This document shows positions 11,000 through 21,042 of a DNA stretch of 64,000 nt, piece by piece. Source of the stretch: Neoceratodus forsteri (Eukaryota; Chordata; Ceratodontiformes; Ceratodontidae). Both the position numbers and the translations under genes were made by a program. Numbering within the stretch: the first letter of the stretch is position 1; each line of letters starts with the position of its first letter. The notes under the pieces were generated by a model, which saw only the letters and a program-made list of their open reading frames with translations, made no database searches and was not told where the DNA came from. The stretch is taken from NCBI GenBank assembly GCA_016271365.2, contig CM028130.1, forward strand, positions 466,025,501 through 466,089,500, written 5' to 3'.

Positions 11000-12404
11000 C
11001 TGCTGGAGGTAGCACAGGATCTTCTCCCTCCTCCCTCCAGGGAGAATACGAGGCCAAGGCTGCTTTATGCCTGCCCCCTCAGCAAGGTCTGCTGTAGGGG
11101 ATGCCATCAGGGCCACAGACCCCGGGCCCTTCCGCGCCTCTCCCCCATTTCCCTTGATCTACGGGCAAGGCAAGGAGGGACTGGGCGCAGGTGATGCTGG
11201 TAGCCCCAGACTGGATTGCCAGCTCTGGTATCCAGCTCTCCTTAGTCTCAGCCGCAGGCTCCCGTGGTGGCTTCTAGTCCGCCTGGTCCTGATTTCCTTT
11301 TTAGGGGAAGGTTTTCCTTCGGGACCTTCAATCCCTACACCTGTAGGCCCGGTCCCTGTGCGGCTAGGGGCCAGACCTAGGGTCCTTCGGCAGGGTCCTC
11401 GACTTTCGAGGCGTCCTGCTAGGAGTCGGCCAAAAATAATGCTCGTCCTCTTTGGAAAAGTTCTCCATTTGATGATGGGATAGGGCCTGGCCCACTCCCG
11501 TACCTGGGCAAGCGTTTCGGACCATTTGCGTCTGTTCTTTGAATTAGGGCTTGGGCCGACGACCCTCTAGGTGCTTCTGTGGTCACCCCTGTCTTCCGGG
11601 CGCGGGCCGGAAGGCAGTCGGTGGTGCAGAATAGGTGGTCTGGCACTTCTAGGCCTCGATCTTGCCTCCCCTTTGGGTGAGAGTATCCCCATTCTGTGGG
11701 ATCCTTGCTGGTCTGGGCTTAGCTCACGAGCAAGCCATCCGAACCTTTGCACAGGTGCGAGTTTCCCCCACCTGTTGTGGAAGAACACCTTCTTGGGGCT
11801 ACTCGGCCATCCAGAAGGTGGGGAGAGTTCCAGGCACTCCTTTGAATCTCCCTATCTGGTCTTCCACAGGGACTGGGTTATCCTGCGCCCCACCCGAAGT
11901 CCTTCCGAAGGCGATGGCGGAGTCTTCCCTTCAGGGGTATTGCCTCTGCCGGGGTTCATCCCCATTCACACCTCGGAGGTCGTATATAGGTTCCATAGGA
12001 ACCTGTTTAACGCTCACCTACCTAGGGAGCGTAAAGCTGAAGTTTGGGAGAGGTTCGCCAGCTGTTTGTCATCTACGCTGTAGCCACATCTGGCAGACCT
12101 GCAGCCAAGTGGATGACGATCGGGTGGGTCACCCCTGCATAGGTCTCCACTATAGGCGGGCGGGCATGGAGCCTCCCAGAGGGATAAGTGCTCATTTTAA
12201 CCCGTCCTCCGCTGCATCGGCTGCTTCCGAGGATACTCCGGTCCGGATATCCGTAGGACTTCCGCCCGGAAGCAGGCTTTACCATTCCCCTTCCACATTG
12301 ACCTTGGGTCACGCCGGGGTGCTGGTCGTGGCCTCGGTTCTCCAGTCTTTCTACCTAAGTAAGGGGTGTGCACCTTGCCTCCCTCCTCCCGGAGAACTGC
12401 TAGG
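11000..12404 (+). pseudogene. DIRS 3' coding region (expected tyrosine recombinase), broken
   Basis: This is the place of the tyrosine recombinase in DIRS elements. Fragments such as DHLRLFFELGLGPTTL (around 11,520) fit the helical start of the DIRS recombinase N-terminal domain. The longest frame, 11,662-12,417 (251 codons), runs into the internal complementary region and is probably a shifted frame of the decayed gene. The catalytic R-H-R-Y residues could not be placed, so the domain is inferred from position. Confidence 0.45.
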
Positions 12405-12530
12405 AGTCTGCCAATAAGTGTGGATGAACAACATATCCATGTCCCTAGAAATACAGGTTACTCACCTGTAACAGGAGTTCTAGGAATGGTATATGTTGTT
12501 CATCCTACATTTCCTCGACCTCCCAGGCTT
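12405..12530 (+). repeat. DIRS internal complementary region
   Basis: CTGCCAATAAGTGTGGATGA through CCATGTCCCTAGAA (12,409-12,449) is the reverse complement of the outer left repeat. It is followed directly by GGTTACTCACCTGTAACAGG and TTCTAGGAATGG to about 12,510, the reverse complement of the outer right repeat. Having complements of both outer ends joined internally is the DIRS signature for completing the circular cDNA. Confidence 0.85.
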
Positions 12531-12564
12531 GACGCACAACCTGGCTTCCAGCGGGCTAGATCTG

Positions 12565-12720
12565 GTGTCATGGGCGAGCCGAGGTTTTACCACCCGGGTG
12601 GGTGGGAGGAGCCAGCTTGAAGACCTTCCGGCAAGATTTAAAGCGGCAAGGAACCTGCCAATAAGTGTGGATGAACAACATATACCATTCCTAGAACTCC
12701 TGTTACAGGTGAGTAACCAG
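12565..12720 (+). repeat. DIRS right inverted terminal repeat with terminal extension
   Basis: Inverse of 7318-7445, with the CACCCGGGTGGGTGGGAGG and AACCTGCCAATAAGTG segments visible, followed by an extra CTCCTGTTACAGGTGAGTAA stretch absent from the left end. Flanking DNA starts with ATTTCCCCACAC. Confidence 0.85.
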
Positions 12721-12721
12721 T

Positions 12722-13912
12722 ATTTCCCCACACATACACCCAGCTTCTCCTACAATAGCCACCATCCCCCACCAAGCCACACATAGCCTGCTCCTCAAAC
12801 CCACACACATAGTCCACTCCACCCTCATTCCTCACATCCAACTTATCTAAACAGTCAGGTCCTTTGCACCATGCACACAAAACACACACACATCCCCCCG
12901 TGCCATGTGTAATACAGCACAGTATGTGGAGCCACCTAAGATCACAAGGGCCCCCCTGGTCACACCAGTCATCTTGCAGCCTTTGAACCTGTTGCCCCCA
13001 AACACACACACATATATAAACATACTTCCCAAAGTGCAGCCAAGTATGGCATGCTTTGGTAATATTTTGTAAGGCAAAAATAAGCTTTCACCACCAGTTT
13101 AAGGCACCAACATGGTCAGGTCCCCATGTCTGGCACCCTCATCCCTGAATGCCATGGCCATCTTCTGTGACATGCCTGCCTCCACCAGCATGGTCAGCTC
13201 CCCACACATATGCCTGATCCCTTTCACTGCCAACATAGCTAGTCCCCCACACACACACACCTGGTTTCTCCTACAATAGCCACCATCCCCCACCAAGATA
13301 CACACAGCCTGCCCTCCAAACCCACACACAGACCACTCCACCCTACCAACATAAATACACATGCATGCACACACACACTCTCTCTCTCTGAAAGAATATG
13401 GCTAATGAGTGCCCATTTCCAGTTAGTCCCCCTCCATCAAAGTATGCTGCTCCCCCAAAATAACAGCCAGCTCCCTCAGCCACTGCTGCAACATAAATAG
13501 CCCTGAACAACAATACAGCCAGTCCACCTCCCCCAGCCACCCAACACCTAAGTGAACACAGTCCTAGCACCAACACTGCCATCCCCACCCACCAAAATAA
13601 ACACAGCAACCAAGGAACCAACACTACCAGTGCAGCACCCCCAACAAATCCAAGTAAACATTGATGGACCCAACACCTACACGGCCAGTCACCCCACCCA
13701 AGCAAATAGCCCACCTTGTACCAACACTGCCAACCCCCTTGCACTACCCAAGTGAATGCTGGTGCCCTTGGCACCAGCACATCCAGTCCCCCCTAGCAGA
13801 CACAGCCAGCCTCGGCACCAGTGTGCAAGCCCTACCCACCCAAGCAAACCTGCCCAGCTCTCATACCCACCACCCTAACACAGACCATCCCTAGATTGGG
13901 AGGAAGCAAGTA
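12722..13912. repeat. CA/CC-rich low-complexity DNA with a ~530-bp tandem duplication
   Basis: Two copies of CAATAGCCACCATCCCCCAC and its surroundings (12,752 onward and 13,273 onward) belong to the duplicated locus described for the DIRS target. The rest (13,380-13,900) is rich in CCAACACTACC/CCCACC-type triplets and (CA)n, giving Thr/Pro/Asn-rich frames (13,552-13,755; 13,661-13,894) that look like low-complexity translation. No gene is supported. Confidence 0.6.
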
Positions 13913-13914
13913 AG

Positions 13915-14135
13915 TTTTTTTTTATTCTTTGGTAACCAGGTAAGGCCTACTAGGCACAAGTGCCTGTTTTCAGGGGTGAGCTGGGAGCACTGGGGAGATT
14001 ATGTAACTTGATCAGTGTCACATAGTATGCAAGTGGAGGTTGTGAGAATCATACCCAGGTCTACTGGATGTAACAAGTTCATTCACAGGCCAGCTTGCTA
14101 CTCTAACCTCCAGGCTATACCGTGCTAGGCCAGCC
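13915..14135 (-). mobile_element. tRNA-derived SINE with L2-like tail, full-length copy (minus)
   Basis: On the minus strand it reads GGGCTGGCCTAGCACGGTAT, then an A-box-like TAGCCTGGAGG, a B-box-like GGGTATGATTC, GATCAAGTTACATAATC and CCCCTGAAAACAGGCACTTG, ending in an A-rich tail. It is the uninterrupted counterpart of the split copy at 15,010-17,385 and is similar to the copy at 14,713-14,944. Confidence 0.75.
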
Positions 14136-14224
14136 CAATTATACAGCTGCTGCTCAGCTCTCTTATCCATGTCAGATATAGGCAGCTTTTGTCAACAAGC
14201 TTCTTGTTAGTCAAGATCGGATCG

Positions 14225-14712
14225 TAGTGTTGAACTGTTTGAACACTCAGCTAAGTTTGAATATCAGAATGCAGTCTGCGCCAGGTGCCAAGAATCAGGA
14301 CCTCCTGTGGAGCACGATCCTTCTCCACCTCCATCCCTTCCCTGTGGAACTCACTCCCTCCCTGTATCCAGTCCTCTGCTCCCCTGAGAGGCATCAAAAA
14401 AGAACTCAGGTTCCACCTACTGAGTTTGAGGCAGTATTCCTGTTACAAATGATAAGGTATTGATCCTGCTGACATGAACCTGTTTGTACTTAAATCACAA
14501 TGTGTTACTTAAATAAAAATGTATAGCTTGTCTCTGACTCCCTGTTTCTGTTGATTGTTAGCTATGTGTTACAACTGACTAATAATCTGATTTATCCCTC
14601 TGTATGGCCTGTATCACGTTCTCTGTGATATGTGTAATGTACGTATGTAATGCTTTATGTTACCTGTAATTAACTCTGGGTTGCCCCTGAAAAAAGGGAC
14701 CCCTGGTCTCAG
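14225..14712 (+). pseudogene. L2-type LINE 3' end
   Basis: The open frame 14,227-14,463 and following sequence have the look of the last part of an L2 ORF2 (LLWSTILLHLHPFPVEL), then a 3' untranslated region ending GGGTTGCCCCTGAAAAAAGG with CAGTGGGCCTACCCAG. The same tail motif (GCCCCTGAAAA..GGC, AGTGGGCCTTACC) ends the tRNA-SINEs in this window, so SINE and LINE share a 3' end. A SINE follows immediately. Confidence 0.5.
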
Positions 14713-14944
14713 TGGGCCTACCCAGAAGCACAGTGGTTTAAGGCTCTGAGCTGCAAATCTGGTGACATCCAGCAGACCAGACCTGGGTTTGAATCCCACA
14801 GCTTCCACTTGCATGCTGTATGACCCTGAGCAAGTCACTTAACTTCCCTGTGCTCCCAGGTTGCACCTGTAAAAAAGCTTTCAGCTTAGTGTGTCTCACC
14901 TGGTTAAACAACTAAATTAAAAAAAAAATTAATAAATAAATAAA
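14713..14944 (+). mobile_element. tRNA-derived SINE with L2-like tail, copy 2
   Basis: A-box-like GTGGTTTAAGG (about 14,731), exact B-box-like GGGTTTGAATCCC (about 14,785), then ATGACCCTGAGCAAGTCACT, a segment shared with MIR/L2-type 3' ends, and a final ACCTGGTTAAACAAC followed by A-rich (AATA)n. RNA polymerase III promoter boxes and tail make the SINE call firm. Confidence 0.8.
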
Positions 14945-15009
14945 AGTTTGTCTATAATAGAAATGGCCCACAACAGTTTATAAAATGGGTAATTTATTAA
15001 AGTTACTAA

Positions 15010-15108
15010 GGGCTGGCAGTATAGCCTAGAGGTTAGAGGAATGAGGTGTGAATGAACTTTGTACATCCAGCAGACCAGACCTGAGTTTGATTCTCACAAC
15101 CTCCACTT
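15010..15108 (+). mobile_element. tRNA-derived SINE copy 3, 5' half (split)
   Basis: Starts GGGCTGGCAGTATAGCCTAG, giving an A box TAGCCTAGAGG and B-box-like GAGTTTGATTC, and stops at CCTCCACTT (15,108). The continuation GCATAGTG...GTGACTCTGAGCAAG is found at 17,252 after a reverse-strand LINE. The join matches the intact copy at 13,915-14,135. Confidence 0.85.
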
Positions 15109-17251
15109 TATTTATTTAAAATGTTTCACCAGGAGAGGCACACTGAGCAAAACAATGCTTGTCTCACGGTGCAACCTGGGGGGTGGGGTACGTGGGAGGA
15201 GTAATCATAGTACAAACAATGGTTGAGATTAGTCAAGCAAAACAAAACAGTGGTTACATGGATGAATGTAGCTAGTCAACCCTAAACAAGCGGTAGTACT
15301 ACATACTTGTGCCATATGAGGGGTGGCAAGACTTGTTGATTAGCATTAACTATACAAGGTTACATAAGTGCCTGTATCTAGAGAATGGGGAGAGAAATGC
15401 ACCGGGTTATCGGTGTGAACTGGGAGCACGAGACTGGGGCCAGGGGGAGGGGACAGAAAAAGGGAGTCTGTCACTGGGAAATGAGCAGGGGTTGACTTAG
15501 GGAGGAAACGTTGATGGGAATAGTAAGGGGTGGAGCAGGGTATGCCAAGGGCAGGTAAGTGCAAGGATTGTTAGGGCAAGTTTATAAGCCAGTCATTTGG
15601 GCGAACAGCCCAGCCACTGGTCAGGCACGTAAGGAGGAGGGGATCGGACGGGGGAAAGAGACAGGCAGGGGGTCAGGGGCAGGTGCAGTTGGGTGCGAGG
15701 AAGTTAGAGAGGGCGGAGGATAGAGAATGTTTGGAGGAGGAATGTCGGATTTGGGCTGAGGTCATTCCAGAGTTTGGGAGGTGGTAGAGAAGGCCGATTG
15801 GCTCATGGAGGTTCTACAATGAGGATAGCTAATAGCCTGGAATCAGTGGACCTGAGGGCGTGGCGGGTGGCGGTGGGGAAAATGAGGGAGGAAGCCAGGT
15901 AGGGTGGGGGAACCGAGGCAGAAGTTAGAAACAAATTTAGCACTGTGAAGCAGGCGTCGATTTGCTCAGAGATGGGAGGACCAGTGAATGGTAGAACTCG
16001 CAGTGATGTATGTGGGGTGCATGCGAGAGCGAAGCGGCAGAAGGCATTGAAGAGATGGTCCAGTTTGGATAAGGTGGACTTGGCGCTAGAGCTGTAGATG
16101 ACATCACAGTAATCGAAGGAAGGGAGAATCATTTTCTGGACTATTTCACGTCTCACTAGAAGCGGGAGACTAGCGCAGTTTCAATAAAGGGCGCTGAGCT
16201 TGGGATGCAGTTTAGACAGGATGGCTTCCACGTGGGTGGAGAAGGAGAGGTGGCGGTCAAGCCAGACCCCTAGGTACCTAAAGGAGGGCACATCTTCCAG
16301 GGTGGTGTTTAGGGTACGGAAGAGTAGGGGGAATGTAAATCTGGATAGTCTCTGTCTAGTGCTGAAAGACATAGAGACTGTTTTCTTAGCGTTAAGGGAG
16401 AGCTGGTTGGAGTTGAACCAGTATTGTACTTTGTTAAAATCAGTCAGGAGATTAGCGGTGACCTCTTCATGGAAGCGGCCAGAAGTAAAAAGGACATCAG
16501 TGTACATGTGTATTGAGGTAGTGAAGCAGGCCATAGGCAGATCATTTAGTAGGATGGAGAAGAGGATGGGGCTAAGGACTGAGCCCTGGGGGACACCGGT
16601 GGTAATGGGGAGTGGGGGGGAGGTGCAGTCAGTTATGTTTGTAGATTGGGTTCTATTTTGTAGGTAGGCATAGAACCAACTTATGGCCGGAGGCGATAGA
16701 CCAGCACCAGCTAGGCAGAACAGTAGGAGGGTGTGAGATACTGTATCAAAAGCTTTGGCTAGGTCGATAAAGATAGCGGCGGTGAGATGTCCTTTGTCTA
16801 TTCCAGAGAGGATGGAGTCCGTGAGTCTTAGTAGGGAGGTGGTGGTGGAGTGGTTCTTCCTAAAACCGGACTGGTATGGAGTAAATAAGTTTGTTTCGGA
16901 GAGAAATTGGGCAAGCTGCGATAGTACTAGGTGTTCCTGGAGTTTTGGCAAGGGTGGGGAGGAGGGAGATGGGATGGTAATTAGCAGCGGAGGAAGGGTC
17001 ACCTCCTTTTGGTAGAGGAAGGACAGTGGCATGTTTCCATTCTGAGGGGAGAGACTCAGTGGTGAATGATGGATTTAGCAGGGCAGCGAGGGGAGTAGTG
17101 ATGGCTGGAGCAGGTAGAAGAAGAGTTTGTTGTCGAGGCTGTCTGGGGATTTGCCTTTGGTGGAGTTCAGGGAGTGAAGGGCATCTAAGGTTTCAGTGGG
17201 GGAGATGTGTCTGAAAGAAAAGGGTTCTGGCCAGGAGGAAGGGGGGTAGCT
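15109..17251 (-). mobile_element. L2-type LINE, 5'-truncated, inserted in SINE
   Basis: Reverse-oriented element of about 2.1 kb. Its 3' tail (plus coordinates 15,109-15,180) is, on the minus strand, CCTGGTGAAACATTTTAAAT then (AAAT)n, nearly identical to the tail of the LINE at 57.2-59.57 kb. The 5' end is truncated within the linker before the reverse transcriptase, where ISPTETLDALHSLN matches the corresponding SPTDTLKALLALN of that LINE. The two are the same family. Confidence 0.85.
15803..17240 (-). pseudogene. L2-clade reverse transcriptase (ORF2) fragment
   Basis: The main frame, 17,032-16,181, carries the reverse-transcriptase blocks in order: a PYQSGFRKNHST motif (finger), IFIDLAKAFDTVSH (first catalytic Asp), TTGVPQGSVLSPILF (block 4), then MYTDVLF where (F/Y)xDD is expected, and LNAKKTVSM. 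The second Asp of the catalytic pair is Val. A further frame, 16,156-15,803, gives the connection/C-terminal part (MILPSFDYCDVIYSSS). The 5' part is an open block at 17,281-17,075 in another frame. Frameshifts and the D-to-V change mean it is inactive. Function in an intact LINE would be target-primed reverse transcription. Confidence 0.85.
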
Positions 17252-17385
17252 GCATAGTGCACAGTGTGTGACTCTGAGCAAGTCACTTAACCACCCAGTG
17301 CTCCCGGGTCGCCCCTGAAAACAGGCACTTGAGCCTAGTGGGCCTTACCCAGTTACCAAAGACTAAAATAAAAATTAAATAAAGT
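17252..17385 (+). mobile_element. tRNA-derived SINE copy 3, 3' half (split)
   Basis: Begins GCATAGTGCACAGTGTGTGA, then GAGCAAGTCACTTAACCACC, CCCCTGAAAACAGGCACTTG and an A-rich end. It completes the half at 15,010-15,108. Confidence 0.85.
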
Positions 17386-18690
17386 TCTGTAATGAATCTG
17401 AATTTTACATGACACCTCAGTTAACAGGATCTACAGAAGTCGGCTCAAGTTTAAAAGTAACCTACTATTGTAGTTTATTAGGGGATTTAAACCTATTCAA
17501 AGGGTGCACTATGTCTAAAGTTTGATGTTGGATCTCCCCTGCTCTTGGCAGTAATAGCCTACCTTGGTATATATCTTAGCTCGAATACCAGATGTTGACA
17601 ACCCCCACGTCCTGTAACATGATCAGAAGTCAACGCTAACTGTAATAATGATGTGTACAATATGCCTATGTACTTGTCTACTGAAATTACTTGTATCAAT
17701 TGAAGTTATAATCGATAAATATAAGTTTAAAAAAATAGGCTTCTCGTTTTCTTCTTTTGTAGAAATAAACTGATGCGCACACTGGTGCACCAGCACAGAG
17801 CCGTGTCAAGGCTAGCTGTAAATCTTTCAGCTCTCTGAGTTTGAGACTGTCACAGAACATAGATAGAACAAACTCCTCCATGCTGAAGCTGATTAGCAGG
17901 GTTGCAAATAATTTTAGTTCAATTTAACCCCTTCACATCACACCTGAATTATATAGACGTCAATGCAAATTGAGTTTCAAAAGTGTGTCTTTGTTAGGTG
18001 AAGGGTTAAAAAAAAAAAAAAAGAATAATACGTCCACAGTAGAAAAAACAGACATCAACCCTTAACAGGGTTCTTAGACAAGGATGTCAGTTACTCCAAG
18101 CTCTTTCTGGACGTTTTGCACACATTTCTGGATGTAAAATGTGTCTAAAATCCACTTATTTGGAGTTCTGCTTATGGCTGCTGGCTATGCCCCTGACGAT
18201 CACTGGTTTGATCATTTGAAGTCACTAGACAAGTCCATCAAGGTTTGTTTTATATATTCAAGTTCCACAGAGAAGTGGTCAAGGGCATCAGGATCCTCAA
18301 CTTCCTGGGCGGTGTCGTGGGTAGTGTGGGGAGCTGTTAAGCTTGTGCCACTTTGCGGCCTGCAAGCGGTCATGCTGCTTACTTGGAGTGGTGGTCAGAT
18401 CCATTTCTTGCAAATCAGAGTCCATCCTTACTTGCGGTAAGCAAATATTCAAATACTTTGCATGTTCTGCTGGCAATATTTTCTGTTTCATTGTCTGGGA
18501 GAGGAAAACCAAGCGCCAGTTTAATAAAAAATTGTTGAGTCTCCCCAGGAGCCAACGTTCAAGCTTCTGCTCTCTATCTAGTTATCGCGTGACTCCGAAC
18601 TATTATTATAAATTATGCTGTAATTTCTTGTAAAGGTTATTTTCATGTATTTCTGATCATCCTATAACCAGATGTTAAGTTCATTTTTGG
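17386..18690. other. AT-rich DNA, no gene seen
   Basis: Only short frames with no domain. A poly-A run lies at 18,008-18,022. Nothing else stands out. Confidence 0.4.
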
Positions 18691-18693
18691 GGT

Positions 18694-18790
18694 GAAAATC
18701 AAATACTTCAGTGAGTGCAAATTTGGAAGTCATTTCAGTTTCCATCGAGGTTATAAAAAAAATGTGTAGGTCATAAAGTTTGGGACTCAG
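18694..18790. repeat. Second copy of the GGAAGTC-type repeat
   Basis: AATCAAATACTTCAGTGAGTG with AATTTGGAAGTCATTTCAGT parallels the block at 5576-5620. It lies directly before the first minisatellite units. Confidence 0.55.
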
Positions 18791-19139
18791 TATTCTAAGA
18801 GGGAGACACATTTTTACAAATAAATATAAAATATTACTTGCAAAATGCCTCTCTTTACAGAAATGATCATTTTTTGCTTTCAAGCCAGGAACTGGAAGTC
18901 AACTAATTTTCCTAACCTTATTTATCCCTGTTTAAAGAGTGGCACCTGACAGACCTTGAATCCCATCCCATCTTGAATTATTATAATCTACAATCATTAT
19001 AAGAGAGTGGGACCTGATGGACCTAGAGTCCCATTTGATCTTAAATTAATATAAGTGGGGTGAGCAGACCTGTGGGACCTAGAGTCCCATCTGATCATGA
19101 ACTACTATGAGTGAGGGGGAAGGATTTTTTTTTTATGTA

Positions 19140-19701
19140 TTTTCCTTCTCGGTCACTAGCGGCCATTCCTCCTGTCAGTCTCCCAGCCCCGTTCCCCACT
19201 AGCAGTTCAACCCCCAGCTACCCCACGGCTTTCCCCTCATGGTGGGGTGGCGGGGATCCCTCAACCCGCCTTACACTAGGATTCGGTGCCAGAAGTGTAT
19301 TGCTGCCAGTTGCGGGGGGGGGGTGTCTGCGGGGTCTGACCATCATGAAGCATGCCAGGACCATTTTCCCACCTAATTTTAGATCCCTCAAGCCGAAGAC
19401 GTGCAATGACATCCAAGGAGCGAACACACACACTTCCGTATGTGTTCCTCTGAACATCTGTCTCGGCTTCCCCTACTATTGCCTTCAGCGCCCCTAGCTC
19501 CCGCTAGGAGCCAGTAGTGCACAGAGAGCCAGTATCCCCCCCTCCCCAGAGAAGGAGAGCAGTCCAAAGGATGCTCGATCCTTCTCCTCCCTGCCAACCC
19601 CCACCAGCCCGTGCTTGTTCCTGAACATGGATCGCCAGTGTGGTGAGAGGGAAGGCATCCAGCAACTCAGCTCTCAGTGCCACTGGGCCGCAGGGAAGGA
19701 T
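19140..19701 (-). mobile_element. tRNA-derived SINE-like element, copy 2, inside minisatellite
   Basis: On the minus strand from about 19,701: GCGGCCCAGTGGCACTGAGA, GCTGGATGCC, then CGATCCATGTTCAGGAACAA, matching the head of the plus-strand copy at 23,371 (CCCGGTGGCACTGAGGATTA, GGTTCAGGAACGAG). It is part of the material that breaks the minisatellite between 19,113 and 21,042. Confidence 0.6.
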
Positions 19702-21042
19702 CTTTTTAATTGTATGTTGTTGCTTTTTAGAAAAAATATATTATACAAATCTACTTATATCAGGCATTCTACACACAATACAAGGAGCCAGCCAATGGAT
19801 AACAGGTTATTAAGCAGTCTAAACAATCTGGCATGAGGAAGTAGGGGTATTTATATGTGGCATTTCAATATTAATTGCAAAGAGATGAGCTGCACTCTGC
19901 AAGAATGAGGGATACAGTCTAATAATTGTAGTGTCCAGGTATGAATAGCACTCAAGCCTTGTGCAGTGATGTGATCCCATCCCAAACATAGGTGAGTCAA
20001 AATATTATAGCACTTATTTGATTACTCTGCAAAAAAGTAAGCTGATAGCAAATGCAGACTAATCCCGGGGAACAGTCCTGATTAACGCAAGGAACTGTAA
20101 TACGGCAACTTTGACATATTGAGTTTATTAGTCCACGGATCCTCAGCCCAACCTCACAAATAGATATAAAAAAGATGATAGTAAAGTTAAATACAAAAGT
20201 AAAGTTAAACATTTCCCCACCTTCATGCACACAAATTGGAGTCGATCATATCACACATTCATCAGAGTTAGAGTGGAGCCTGTCGGCAGATGGCATGCAC
20301 AGACGTAGACCATTGGTCAGCACATGGTGGCTGCCATTACAGTTTCACCAAGGGTGTCCAGTTGATAAATCCAAGAGTGAACCAACAAATTAATGTCCTT
20401 GTATTGAATATACTGAGTGCAGAAGAAATATTAAAACAATACCGTACTTGTCCCAAACAAATTGTGGGAAAGCTGAAGTACATGGCTCCTGCACTTCCCC
20501 TGAATTAGGTAGACACTTAGCTTGGCAAAGGGCAGATCAAGTCTTGTTTTCCAGCTCCACGTCCTTCTGTTCAATTGCTGACTTGAATTCACTCACTGTG
20601 GCTTCAACTGTTTTCTTAGTTTCTGTGGCGTCTGTTGCTGAGGGACTCTTGGATGCAGCCTCAAGTTTTTATGCCCTGTTCCTGAGTCTCTCTAGTGTGG
20701 TCTCACCCTTAAGATCAGTCACCTGCATGGAGAGCACCATGGACTGCTGTGGAGGCTTTGCTGCTGTTTCCAATGCAAGACTGAAGGTGCTGTGGCCTGG
20801 TCTCCCAACAGTGGCAGTGTCTTTGAGCTCCCAGTGCCGCCTTTATTTGGTCACATCATGGTTGAATTTAGCTTTGTTGTGCTCGCTGCAACAAAATCTG
20901 TGCAACGGTGCAGGTGAAAACCTGGTCCTGGTAGTTTTTTTTTTCACTTGTTTTCAGCCATCATTCTGCAAAGCCGTCAAAGTGCGTGTTTTCAGTCGGA
21001 GTGCTCCACAGGACCCCCTGATGTTATCACTGCTTTTAGAGA
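19702..21042 (-). other. Inserted DNA with a coiled-coil-like coding remnant, unrecognised
   Basis: The plus strand has a 199-codon frame (20,448-21,047), but the minus strand looks more protein-like: from an ATG near 20,957 (MAENK), through GPGFHLHRC, to a Lys/Glu-rich helical stretch (SATDATETKKTVEATVSEF, about 20,650-20,590) with frame breaks. It may be another LINE ORF1 start. I cannot assign a family. Confidence 0.3.

Larger units (their letters stand above)
7315..12721 (+). mobile_element. DIRS-type tyrosine-recombinase retrotransposon, mutated
   Basis: About 5.4 kb. The ends are inverted terminal repeats (7318-7445 and about 12,565-12,720) and just inside the right end lies an internal complementary region (12,405-12,530) that joins complements of both outer ends. 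This ITR plus internal-complementary layout is diagnostic of DIRS elements, which replicate through a circular intermediate and integrate with a tyrosine recombinase. The right repeat extends about 27 bp beyond the left one, as in classical DIRS-1. The GC-rich interior has many frames broken by stops. RNase H-like motifs near 10.6-10.95 kb confirm the plus-strand orientation. AGT is present at both borders (7315-7317; 12,719-12,721). Confidence 0.85.
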
